NCBI GenBank assembly: GCA_964591455.1
Contig: CAZQDZ010000001.1
Coordinates: 142,560 to 206,559 of the forward strand
Length of the DNA: 64,000 bases
Origin: RFSX01 sp964591455
GTDB lineage: Bacteria > Bacteroidota > Bacteroidia > Chitinophagales > Saprospiraceae
Reading direction: 5' to 3'
The notes beneath the pieces were generated by a model that was not told the DNA's origin, searched no databases, and saw nothing but the letters and a program-made list of their open reading frames with translations. Shown one piece after another: positions 43,765-51,515 of this stretch (position 1 is its first letter; each line of letters starts with the position of its first letter). Position numbers and translations under genes: made by a program.

Positions 43765-44285
43765 TGATTAGAGCATTATTTATTTCAGCATTCTTGTTTT
43801 CTACAACACTTTTATCAGCACAGACTACACCAGAAGAGAATCCTGCCGCTAAGAGTATGGAAGATGCTTTGTCTGAAATGTCTAAGATGATGGACACAAT
43901 GGACATGTCAAGCTTGATGAAAGGACTTGACTTGGAAAAAATCATGGGAGGTTCTGATTTTGAATCTATGTTTGAGATGATGGATTCTATGGACCTAAAT
44001 CAATTATTTGGCGGCAGCCAAGAGCTTGAGAGTTTTGGGATGGGGAATGAAGATTTTGAGAAGATGATGAAAGAAAGCATGAAAATGCTGGAAGGTGTGG
44101 ATATGAATGAGATGATGAAGTTGCTGGAAGGAGTGGATATGAATGAGGTGATGAAAATGTTTGAAGGCATGGATATGAACGAAATGATGAAAATGTTTGA
44201 GGGCATAAATCCTGAAGACCTGAACATCGTACCCCCTACTTCTCCAACTGAGGACTCTCAGAAAAGGAAAAAGAAAAAGCTCTAG
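43764..44285 (+). CDS. Secreted methionine-rich protein with 12-residue tandem repeats
   Basis: This 173-residue protein has a signal peptide (about 1-20, ending L-L-S-A-Q) and is extremely rich in Met, Glu and Asp. Residues 108-143 are three tandem 12-residue units following M/L-L/F-E-G-V/M-D-M-N-E-M/V-M-K, with a degenerate fourth unit (FEGINPEDLN) to residue 154. The earlier part (MEDALSEMSKMMDTMDM and later) has looser Met-Asp spacing of the same kind. The C-terminus is a basic tail (KRKKKKL). Met-rich secreted proteins sometimes bind copper or silver, but this is only a suggestion. It is coupled to the upstream membrane protein by a TAATG overlap. Confidence 0.75.
   Translation: MIRALFISAFLFSTTLLSAQTTPEENPAAKSMEDALSEMSKMMDTMDMSSLMKGLDLEKIMGGSDFESMFEMMDSMDLNQLFGGSQELESFGMGNEDFEKMMKESMKMLEGVDMNEMMKLLEGVDMNEVMKMFEGMDMNEMMKMFEGINPEDLNIVPPTSPTEDSQKRKKKKL
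44085..44225 (+). repeat. 36-bp coding tandem repeat in the Met-rich gene
   Basis: Four units of about 36 bp each (starts at 44085, 44121, 44157 and 44193; the last one diverged) encode the 12-residue Met-rich repeats. The in-frame, near-identical DNA suggests recent expansion by slippage or unequal recombination. Confidence 0.7.
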
Positions 44286-44378
44286 GATTATTAGTCTGTG
44301 GGTATAACGGATTAATCTGATATACAGCGATCCAGCTATTTATTTAGTATTATTGTAATATGTACACAAACAGTAACA

Positions 44379-44777
44379 ATGAAGGTATTAGATAAAGTTA
44401 GAGTCATATTATACAGATGTCATGAGAAAGGATTGGAAGTTCTACTGATAGAACCTAATCTGAAAAAGGACCCTTCAGCGTGGAAAGCATTTCCAAAGGC
44501 TAGATTAGGGGAAGAGTATTATAACGGCATTTGCATTGATTCCACTTGCGCTAAAGGGCGCCCACTTAAGGTAGTAGCAATAGAGGCAGATTGGCACCAA
44601 ATCCCTTCATTAAGAGGTATAATTAGACATGATGTAGAAAGATTGAAGTCTAAGGTCAGCAAGTGCAACTATATAGGTATCAAGGAAGCAATGAAAGATA
44701 TCATGCCTGACGAGTATGCAGCCTTGAAAGAATTAAAGGATATAATAGCTGACCGAAACTCATTGTTGTATATATAA
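44379..44777 (+). CDS. Hypothetical protein with Nudix-like N-terminus
   Basis: This is a 132-residue cytoplasmic protein. The start (KVRVILYRCHEKGLEVLLIE) looks like the first strands of a Nudix fold, but the Nudix box (G-x5-E-x7-R-E-x2-E-E-x-G) that binds the metal is absent. A C-x-C/Cys-rich mid-part (ICIDSTCAKG) follows, and a helical C-terminus. It could be a degenerate, non-catalytic Nudix relative with a binding role. It stands alone and ends with a strong terminator at 44794. I have no better family for it. Confidence 0.6.
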   Translation: MKVLDKVRVILYRCHEKGLEVLLIEPNLKKDPSAWKAFPKARLGEEYYNGICIDSTCAKGRPLKVVAIEADWHQIPSLRGIIRHDVERLKSKVSKCNYIGIKEAMKDIMPDEYAALKELKDIIADRNSLLYI

Positions 44778-44793
44778 AGATGGCACAATGAAT

Positions 44794-44834
44794 AAAAAAA
44801 AGGCTTTTGGATACAATCCAAAAGCCTTTTTTAC
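44794..44834. terminator. Bidirectional terminator between the Nudix-like and CDGSH genes
   Basis: An A-run plus AGGCTTTTGGAT (44801-44812), loop ACA, and ATCCAAAAGCCT (44816-44827) with a T-run form a perfect stem. It ends transcription from both sides. Confidence 0.92.
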
Positions 44835-44860
44835 TTTTAAGTACTCGTTATCTACTTGCT

Positions 44861-45103
44861 TTACAAGCTTTTGTGAGCACCATTACAAAAGCCATGTTCA
44901 TTATCTGTTTGTTTGCACGTACAGAAATGAATGTCTTTGTCTTCAGTAGCTTCATAACGGATTGGCGTAAATGAACCTCCCTTATGAGCACCATCGCAAA
45001 ATGGTTGGTTACTACTTTCTCCGCAGGTGCACCAAGAATATTTCTTTCCTTTCTCTACACTTACTTTAATAGGCGATTTGCCTGCAACTTTTCCTTTTTC
45101 CAT
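44861..45103 (-). CDS. Tandem CDGSH-type iron-sulfur protein
   Basis: This 80-residue protein has two CDGSH-type [2Fe-2S] motifs. The first (CTCGESSNQPFCDGAH) fits the three-Cys one-His pattern exactly. The second (CTCKQTDNEHGFCNGAH) has an extra residue, lacks the usual Pro and has Asn instead of the Asp. Two motifs in one chain may let a single chain form the fold that dimeric mitoNEET proteins form from two chains, each motif holding one redox-active cluster. It has no signal and is probably cytoplasmic. The second site may bind its cluster less tightly. Its partners are unknown. Confidence 0.9.
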   Translation of the reverse strand: MEKGKVAGKSPIKVSVEKGKKYSWCTCGESSNQPFCDGAHKGGSFTPIRYEATEDKDIHFCTCKQTDNEHGFCNGAHKSL

Positions 45104-45204
45104 GTTATACTTCTCTTTGCGTAATACACTGATAAAATATGTTTACATACCAATAACGCAAACATTAATCCAATCCCTAAAATCAACCATAATTATAACT
45201 TAAC

Positions 45205-45639
45205 TTACCAGCTGATATCATCATCTGAGGAAGTAGTGTCCTGAGTTTTGGTTTCCTCTGTTTTGGTTTCCTGAGTTGTCGTTTCCTGCGTTGTGCTTTC
45301 AGTGTTGGCAGTTTGCCCTTGCTCAGCCTCCAATCTCATCTTTTCTTCCCACTCTAGCTGTCTTTTTTCGTACAGTTCGTAGTCAAAATCAGGCATAAGT
45401 TCAGTCTTGACATGATTCACTGTTTCACTAAGACTGTTCATGAATCGATTGAAATCCTCCTTATAAAGGAAAATCTTGTGTCTTTCATAGCCATTGCCAT
45501 CAAATTTCTTGGTACTCTCTGTAATGGTGATGTAATAATCTTCACCTTTCGTTTGTCTCACATCAAAAAAGTAAGTTCTCCTTTTTCCAGCTCTAACTTT
45601 TGAGGAGTAAACACTCTCAAATTTTTTATCATTTTCCAC
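45205..45639 (-). CDS. PUR-family (DUF3276) nucleic-acid-binding protein with acidic SSB-like tail
   Basis: This is a 144-residue protein of the PUR-alpha-like DUF3276 family, which binds single-stranded DNA or RNA with a whirly-type fold. The PUR part is about residues 9-85 (SKVRAGKRRTYFFDVRQTKG, then HKIFLYKEDFNRFMNSL). The tail from about 110 is a low-complexity Thr/Gln/Glu stretch with T-T-Q-E-T repeats. The very end is S-D-D-D-I-S-W, resembling the DDDIPF tip of SSB. The first codon seems to be GTG at 45639, and no upstream ATG is in frame. The tail was probably acquired separately. Confidence 0.88.
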   Translation of the reverse strand: MENDKKFESVYSSKVRAGKRRTYFFDVRQTKGEDYYITITESTKKFDGNGYERHKIFLYKEDFNRFMNSLSETVNHVKTELMPDFDYELYEKRQLEWEEKMRLEAEQGQTANTESTTQETTTQETKTEETKTQDTTSSDDDISW

Positions 45640-45729
45640 CTGATTCGATTTGTTTTCGTTTTAACATTATGTCTAATATAGGAAAGTAAATCTAAAATCA
45701 AACTAAAAAAGCATAGGTTAACTTTCTAT

Positions 45730-47490
45730 CTATTTTGTTTGTCTTGTAACAATTTGACGGTAGTATCCATCTTTTTCTACTAATTCCGCATGTGACCCTT
45801 GCTGTACAAGTTGACCTTTTTCTAGTACATAAATTTTGTCAAATTGGAAGAGACTGGAGATACGATGTGTTATTATAACGGCTGTTTTGTCCTTTAATGT
45901 ATCATTAAGGTGACTCAATATTTTGTGCTCTGTATTTGCATCTACAGCTGATAGGCAGTCATCTAGAACAACAATATCAGGCTTATTTATTAGCGCTCGG
46001 GCAATGGAAAGTCTTTGCTTTTGACCTCCAGATAAGGTTACACCTCTCTCTCCAATAACAGTTTCGAATTTTTCTGGAAATCCATTGATATCGTTCTTGA
46101 GTGCAGCTATCTCCGCAAAATCTTCAATCGTCTTTTGGGTTGATTTTTCATTACCAAAATTTATGTTCTCCGAAATACTGTCTGAAAACAGAAATATATT
46201 TTGAGGCACATAGCCAATTCTTGTTCTGATATTATGTAAATCATGCTCAATTAAGGGCTTCCCATCCAGCAATATCTGTCCACTATTAACATCGTAGAAT
46301 CTCATAAGTAATTCTGCAATCGTACTTTTTCCTGAGGCTGTCCTGCCCACGATAGCTATCTTTTCTCCAGGTTGGATGGACATATTTACATTCTTCAGTG
46401 CGGTTATTCCTGTTTCAGGATAGGTAAATGAGACATTGTCAAACAAGATTTGTCCCATAAGTGGATTAGGTTCTTTTACCTCATTTACAATTTCAGGCTG
46501 AATTTTTAGAATTTCATTGATTCGAGTCTGTGATGCTGAGGCAGTTTGGATTATGCTAGCAATCCATCCGATAGAAGTAATCGGCCAAGTAAGCATACTA
46601 ATGTAGATTACAAACTCAACTATGTTACCGTAACTGATTTGTCCACTCATGACTAACTTACCTCCTATATATACTGTGAGTAGGGTACTCAGACTCACCA
46701 GTAATATCATCAGAGGAAAAAATAAAGCTTGTACTCTAGCTAATGAAAGTGACTTGAATTTGAAATCATTACTTTCTTCTTCGAAATATTTATCGAATTC
46801 TGGTTCCTTACCATAAGATTTTACAATCCGAATACCAGAATATACTTCCTGAGCTATACTGTTAATCTTAGCTGTCTGCTCTTGAATCAACGTACTTCTC
46901 TTATTGATGATACTGCTCACATAATAAATAGAAATAGAAAGGAACGGCAGGGGTAAAAGCGCATATAGCGTCAATTGATGATTGACCTGGAACATAGAAT
47001 AGATGATGAATGAAAATAAGAACGTAACTCTGATTCCATACATTATGGCTGGTCCCAAGTACATTCTCACCTTGGAGACGTCTTCTGAGATTCTGGACAT
47101 CAAATCTCCAGTCTTACTGGACTTGTAAAAAGAAAGGTCCAATATCTGGTAGTGTTCGTATATATCTTTTCGCAGATCATACTCTATCAATCTAGACATG
47201 ACTATGATTGTCTTTCGCATGCAATACATGAAAAATCCAGATATCAAACTACAGCCTATGACCTTTCCCCCAAACCATAATACTTGGCTTGCGAAAATGT
47301 CATCAAAACTCCCTGCTTGGCTTGTCTGAGCCAAATTCTGAGTTTGGTCTATCATGAAATTTAATGCCTCACGAATGATAGGTGGTATGAGGATGGAAAA
47401 AAAGACAGAAAGTCCTACGAATAGAGCGCCCAAGGCAAATCTAACTTTGTATCTTAGAAGGTATTTATTTAGATATTTAAGACTATTCAA
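45730..47490 (-). CDS. ABC-type exporter half-transporter (fused membrane and ATPase domains)
   Basis: This 586-residue protein has six transmembrane helices (to about residue 315) and a C-terminal ATPase: Walker A GRTASGKST (about 380), signature LSGGQKQRLSIARAL and Walker B IVVLDDCLSAVD. The residue after the Walker B Asp is Asp instead of the usual catalytic Glu, as in one half of several heterodimeric exporters of the MdlA/BmrC type. No partner half is next to it. The first codon appears to be TTG at 47490, since a TGA is directly upstream. It should export a lipid, drug or peptide. The partner and substrate are unknown. Confidence 0.93.
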   Translation of the reverse strand: MNSLKYLNKYLLRYKVRFALGALFVGLSVFFSILIPPIIREALNFMIDQTQNLAQTSQAGSFDDIFASQVLWFGGKVIGCSLISGFFMYCMRKTIIVMSRLIEYDLRKDIYEHYQILDLSFYKSSKTGDLMSRISEDVSKVRMYLGPAIMYGIRVTFLFSFIIYSMFQVNHQLTLYALLPLPFLSISIYYVSSIINKRSTLIQEQTAKINSIAQEVYSGIRIVKSYGKEPEFDKYFEEESNDFKFKSLSLARVQALFFPLMILLVSLSTLLTVYIGGKLVMSGQISYGNIVEFVIYISMLTWPITSIGWIASIIQTASASQTRINEILKIQPEIVNEVKEPNPLMGQILFDNVSFTYPETGITALKNVNMSIQPGEKIAIVGRTASGKSTIAELLMRFYDVNSGQILLDGKPLIEHDLHNIRTRIGYVPQNIFLFSDSISENINFGNEKSTQKTIEDFAEIAALKNDINGFPEKFETVIGERGVTLSGGQKQRLSIARALINKPDIVVLDDCLSAVDANTEHKILSHLNDTLKDKTAVIITHRISSLFQFDKIYVLEKGQLVQQGSHAELVEKDGYYRQIVTRQTK

Positions 47491-47555
47491 TCAAGCTTTT
47501 TTCTAAACACGAAAGTAGGTATTTAATTATACTCTTTTCGCAGACTTAATGTGAT

Positions 47556-48494
47556 TTAGAAGTCAAGATAGGGAAGAATATTTTCTATCATATCTTGGGG
47601 CAAGCCATGGAGTTGTCGTAATGTTTCTAGGTCAGTGATAGCACCATGCTGATCTATATATCGTGCGATGATACGTGCATGAGACCAGTTTATGTAAGGA
47701 TGATTGACTAAGTTGGTAGGGTCGTCATTTATATTTACTTTCTTGATAGAAGGCGTTATAATCAATCTGCTGGAAAATTCATTTATGACTTCCTCTTCTA
47801 GGCCCCATACTTCACCTAATTGGTCTATGCTGTGAAAGCCACCCAGACTGTTTCTGTACTTTATTATTCTCTTAGATAGTGTAGGCCCTATACCATAAAG
47901 GCTCATCAGCTCAGTTGTGTCTGCAATTGCAATATCCACCTTAGGTCTAGGTTTTGGCACATAAGGTTTGTGCAGGCTGTCTTTCGTATATGACTTTTTG
48001 AATTTTGGGTATTTAGGTTTTCTGGATTTTTTAGGAATGTTACAATAAGGAAGAATCTGAAGATATGTAATGGAGTCTAACGAATAGATTTTTTTCAATC
48101 CTTCACAATCCCAAAATTGTCCTCCCTTATCCAAGTAATTATTGATGACCTTAATCGTGAAAGGAGATAATCCCATCTTCAGCCATGTCAAACTATCTGT
48201 TGAGTTAGGATTGAATGTTACATACTCAGGCGGTCTTTTGATATAGACTTTACCTTTGGATTCCTTTTTTCCAGATGTTAACTTGTTGATTTTTTCTTTT
48301 GCTGTGCTGTCTACTTGTATATCTTTTTTGGTAATTATTTCATCCAAATTATAGGTCATTGGTTTTTCGGATAATACGGGTTTGTAGAATAGTGTAATTA
48401 TGTAGGAACTCACTAATAGTAACCCTAATACACCTAGAATAATAGACTGCTGTCTGGTGAAGTTGATGGATTTGAATAGTTGTTCTCTTTTCAT
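47556..48494 (-). CDS. Membrane-anchored helix-hairpin-helix protein (ComEA-like)
   Basis: This 312-residue protein has one N-terminal membrane helix (about 17-34) and three or more helix-hairpin-helix units. They are around 104-155 (SPFTIKVINNYLDKGGQFWD), 185-245 (YGIGPTLSKRIIKYRNSLGG) and 255-312 (NHPYINWSHARIIARYIDQH). HhH motifs bind DNA backbones. ComEA, which carries similar motifs after a membrane helix, holds incoming DNA in the periplasm for ComEC. It overlaps comEC by four bases (ATGA), which makes a competence role likely. The three-unit layout is longer than typical ComEA, which has one. Confidence 0.88.
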   Translation of the reverse strand: MKREQLFKSINFTRQQSIILGVLGLLLVSSYIITLFYKPVLSEKPMTYNLDEIITKKDIQVDSTAKEKINKLTSGKKESKGKVYIKRPPEYVTFNPNSTDSLTWLKMGLSPFTIKVINNYLDKGGQFWDCEGLKKIYSLDSITYLQILPYCNIPKKSRKPKYPKFKKSYTKDSLHKPYVPKPRPKVDIAIADTTELMSLYGIGPTLSKRIIKYRNSLGGFHSIDQLGEVWGLEEEVINEFSSRLIITPSIKKVNINDDPTNLVNHPYINWSHARIIARYIDQHGAITDLETLRQLHGLPQDMIENILPYLDF

Positions 48495-50557
48495 AAGATT
48501 ACTTCGAATGCACCATGATTGGTCGTGAAATGAATAGGGATTCCAAGTTCATATGCTGTTCTTGTAATAGCAGTTTTGTATTTCTTTACTGTTCCATCAA
48601 TTATGATTTGGTCTATCTGAAATTGTTTGGCCAGTTTTTTTATATCAGTAAAAGAATTCTCAGAGAGTACTAAGAAATCTATGGTCTCCTTGCAGTCAAA
48701 GTCCATAATTGATTCTGATGGATAGAATAGAAATAGATATCCATCCAAGCTATAGAAACCTTCAATAATTTTTGACCCTATTTCCTCAGGCGTGATTGCT
48801 TTGTCTACTCTTTGTGCTAGTACATTATTTTGAGTTATGTATTCTACCTGTCGAGGTGAATTTATGCCAGGATTAATAGATAGTAGTTTCCCTTGGAAAA
48901 AGATATGAGAAACGCTATCGGAATAAATATCGTAGACAACAAATTCTTTTTCTCTTTTGATTATCCAATTTTCAAGATTGTGGTTGACAGATTGAATTAT
49001 TAATAAAGTGAGACAGATATACAAATACTTCACTTTTCTGTGAGCCAGAAATAACATGCCAGCCATCATCCCACAGTAGATTAAGAAAATAGATGACTCT
49101 GAAATCCATAAACCATCTGCACTGCAGTAGGGTAATTTTTGAGATTGAAATATGACACTATTGAAAAAACTAAGCATATGTTCAAGGCAGAAAGCAATTA
49201 GTGTAGTCAGGATAGATTCTGCGCCAAATACCAGATGTGATAATATTAAGATTAGCCCTGAGCTGAGAAGTATAACGGCGAATGGCACAGCAAAGACACC
49301 TGTAAGCCAGAAGTATAGAGGCAGCTTATGAAAGTAGAATATGGCCAATGGTGAAACCAATATTTGAGCAGCAAATGACATCGACATCAGATTCCATATC
49401 CAATTGACTATCCTATATCTTGTATTAATTAAATTTCTAATTCTTTTATAAAAGAACATGATGCCGGCTAAGGCCAAAAATGAGAATTGAAATCCTGCTT
49501 GGAATAAAAACGATGGAGAATACAATAGCATGATAAATGCCGCTAGTGAAAGGACATTAAATGATATGCCTTTTCTCCTTATGGATTTTGCAAAGAAGTA
49601 AAGTGAAAACATGATTGCCGCCCGAGTGACAGCTGCCGCGGCCCCAGTCAATAAAGCAAATCCCCAGACAGCAACTATACTAAGGATGAATTTAATTGCT
49701 CTAGTATACCTATTTGCATTAGAAAGAAACATCAAGCATATCGCTATCAATGCTGAGACAATACCAACATGCAACCCACTGACGGCTAAGATATGCACAG
49801 ACCCTGTATCCGTAAAGGCGTCATAAAGCTCATCACTTAAGAGATTTCTTTCTCCCAGGACCATCGCAGAAATGACAGCTAGATTATTTTTCTTTTTGAT
49901 ATGATGACTGAGGATTTGCTGGCATGAATGCTGGTATCTTCTCGCTTGGTCCCAAATGTTTATATTTATATTTGCTAATAATTGGTAGGATGATTTAGCA
50001 CAATACATGCTATGATATATGCCTCTATTATGAAGGAAAGCTTGATAGTCAAATACTTCTGGATTAGTATTTTTTTTCTCTCTTCTGAATTCAGCATTGG
50101 TTATAATAATATCTCCTGATTGTATCTTCTCTAGATCCATGTCTTTGAGATAGACCATTAATTTGCCTGAAGTTTTGATAATGGAATCTCGTGTTATACC
50201 AGTATAGAGTACTCTGCATTGTGCTCTTACATTATCATCTATTTGTTTGCTATTTTCAGGAGAGAGTACATAGTAAGTGGCGTCATGGTAAGTAGAAAAA
50301 TGATTAGACTGATAATCTAGATTAGAGAAATGCTGATGTAAATAGCCGATTATGACAAATAGAGATAATATGCAATAGGACTTTAAAGTACTTCTACGCT
50401 TAATGAAAATTGCCGAAACACATAGACTGAAAGCTGCGAGGACTATGAAATCTCTGGTATATAAAGATTGCTGTGGAAATGATTTACTTAGAGCTATGCC
50501 AAGACAAAGCGGTATCACCACTTTAAGCAAAGGCATAGCTTTAAGACCGTAGTTCAT
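48491..50557 (-). CDS. comEC: ComEC/Rec2-family DNA-uptake channel
   Basis: This 688-residue inner-membrane protein has a DUF4131-like N-terminal domain with an OB-like part (about 60-200) and the Competence domain of several helices (NNLAVISAMVLGERNLLSDE, then HILAVSGLHVGIVSAL, and AAVTRAAIMFSLYFFAKSIRRKG). The C-terminus is a small, degenerate domain without the His/Asp metal ligands of the metallo-beta-lactamase part found in B. subtilis ComEC. ComEC carries one DNA strand into the cytoplasm in transformation. It shares an operon with the HhH protein and diverges from an OmpA-like lipoprotein gene. Confidence 0.93.
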   Translation of the reverse strand: MNYGLKAMPLLKVVIPLCLGIALSKSFPQQSLYTRDFIVLAAFSLCVSAIFIKRRSTLKSYCILSLFVIIGYLHQHFSNLDYQSNHFSTYHDATYYVLSPENSKQIDDNVRAQCRVLYTGITRDSIIKTSGKLMVYLKDMDLEKIQSGDIIITNAEFRREKKNTNPEVFDYQAFLHNRGIYHSMYCAKSSYQLLANININIWDQARRYQHSCQQILSHHIKKKNNLAVISAMVLGERNLLSDELYDAFTDTGSVHILAVSGLHVGIVSALIAICLMFLSNANRYTRAIKFILSIVAVWGFALLTGAAAAVTRAAIMFSLYFFAKSIRRKGISFNVLSLAAFIMLLYSPSFLFQAGFQFSFLALAGIMFFYKRIRNLINTRYRIVNWIWNLMSMSFAAQILVSPLAIFYFHKLPLYFWLTGVFAVPFAVILLSSGLILILSHLVFGAESILTTLIAFCLEHMLSFFNSVIFQSQKLPYCSADGLWISESSIFLIYCGMMAGMLFLAHRKVKYLYICLTLLIIQSVNHNLENWIIKREKEFVVYDIYSDSVSHIFFQGKLLSINPGINSPRQVEYITQNNVLAQRVDKAITPEEIGSKIIEGFYSLDGYLFLFYPSESIMDFDCKETIDFLVLSENSFTDIKKLAKQFQIDQIIIDGTVKKYKTAITRTAYELGIPIHFTTNHGAFEVIL

Positions 50558-50712
50558 CTTGGAAGATTTAGAAATTGTAATTGAAATTTAGTCAATTGGA
50601 GTTGTTTCTAATAGCAATCAAATTGCTTTTTGACGTTTTCGGTGATTCATTCACATAATTTTCTATGTGATATGCGTCTAACTCATTACATTAACAGAAG
50701 ATAATTCAATAT

Positions 50713-51504
50713 ATGCAGATGAGAGTAGTAGTGGTACTATTATGGTTAGCGACAGGTCTTGTGTACTGCAAGCAAAAAGAGAAATGCTGTGATGAAACAT
50801 CTAATAGTGAGTCTATGCTAGAGCAATCAAGTGAAGATTCGACCTTAGGTCTAGAGACCTCTGACGAAGCAAAACACTTTATAATTGGCCCGCTATTTTC
50901 CAAGTCTTCTTCAGAGTTGGATTCTAATTATTTTAATAACGGCCTAGCGAAAACAATAAACGATAGTCTGACTGCAGGAAGAAATATTGTAATAACTGGA
51001 TATGCCTATTATGATGAAGAAAGCCCTGAAGAATTAGCCATTTCTAGAGCAGCGTCCATCAGGAGCAACTTGGATATTTCTGATAAAGTATCCAGCTTGG
51101 AATTCAACGTAATGGACACCTCTGCTTTCAAGCAGCACGGTATATTTGCTAATTACCGATTTGTAGAAGGCGAAGAAGTAACTAATGATGACCATGTAAC
51201 TGATAATATCAGTATCTCCAACGTAAATGTTAATCGCTTTAAAATTTATATAGATACATTGGAGAATGGAAAATTGGATGAAATAACTATATCTAAGCTC
51301 AAGGAAGTTGCTGGACGAATAGGTAATGGGTTCTGTAATGTGCAATTAATTAATGCGCATGAAAATCCGATATATGGTGATTTTCTTGCAAATAGAATGG
51401 AACAAGCTCTAATAAGATATGGTATGAGCCCAGGTAGAGTAAATGTATCAAAGAACAATGATGAAGAAGATTCTAATTATATTGAACTTGTAGTCAATCA
51501 GTAA
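50713..51504 (+). CDS. OmpA-like domain lipoprotein (two diverged OmpA-type domains)
   Basis: This is a 263-residue protein with a short signal and a lipobox-like L-V-Y-C (Cys near 19), followed by a Ser/Glu-rich linker. The part around 96-118 (IVITGYAYYDEESPEELAISRAASI) is like the peptidoglycan-binding OmpA C-terminal domain (G-x-x-D...S-x-x-R-A). A second segment (CNVQLINAHENPIYGDFLANRMEQALIRYGMSPGRVNV) has the same order of elements, giving two diverged domains. It diverges from comEC, 155 bp away, and is followed 11 bp later by a membrane H3TH protein. It probably ties the outer membrane or another complex to the cell wall. Confidence 0.7.
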   Translation: MQMRVVVVLLWLATGLVYCKQKEKCCDETSNSESMLEQSSEDSTLGLETSDEAKHFIIGPLFSKSSSELDSNYFNNGLAKTINDSLTAGRNIVITGYAYYDEESPEELAISRAASIRSNLDISDKVSSLEFNVMDTSAFKQHGIFANYRFVEGEEVTNDDHVTDNISISNVNVNRFKIYIDTLENGKLDEITISKLKEVAGRIGNGFCNVQLINAHENPIYGDFLANRMEQALIRYGMSPGRVNVSKNNDEEDSNYIELVVNQ

Positions 51505-51515
51505 GACCTCTTAGG

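Noticed and set aside
44085..44225. CRISPR-like or VNTR array
   Set aside because: The 36-bp units are contiguous, coding and without spacers, so they are a protein repeat and not a CRISPR array.
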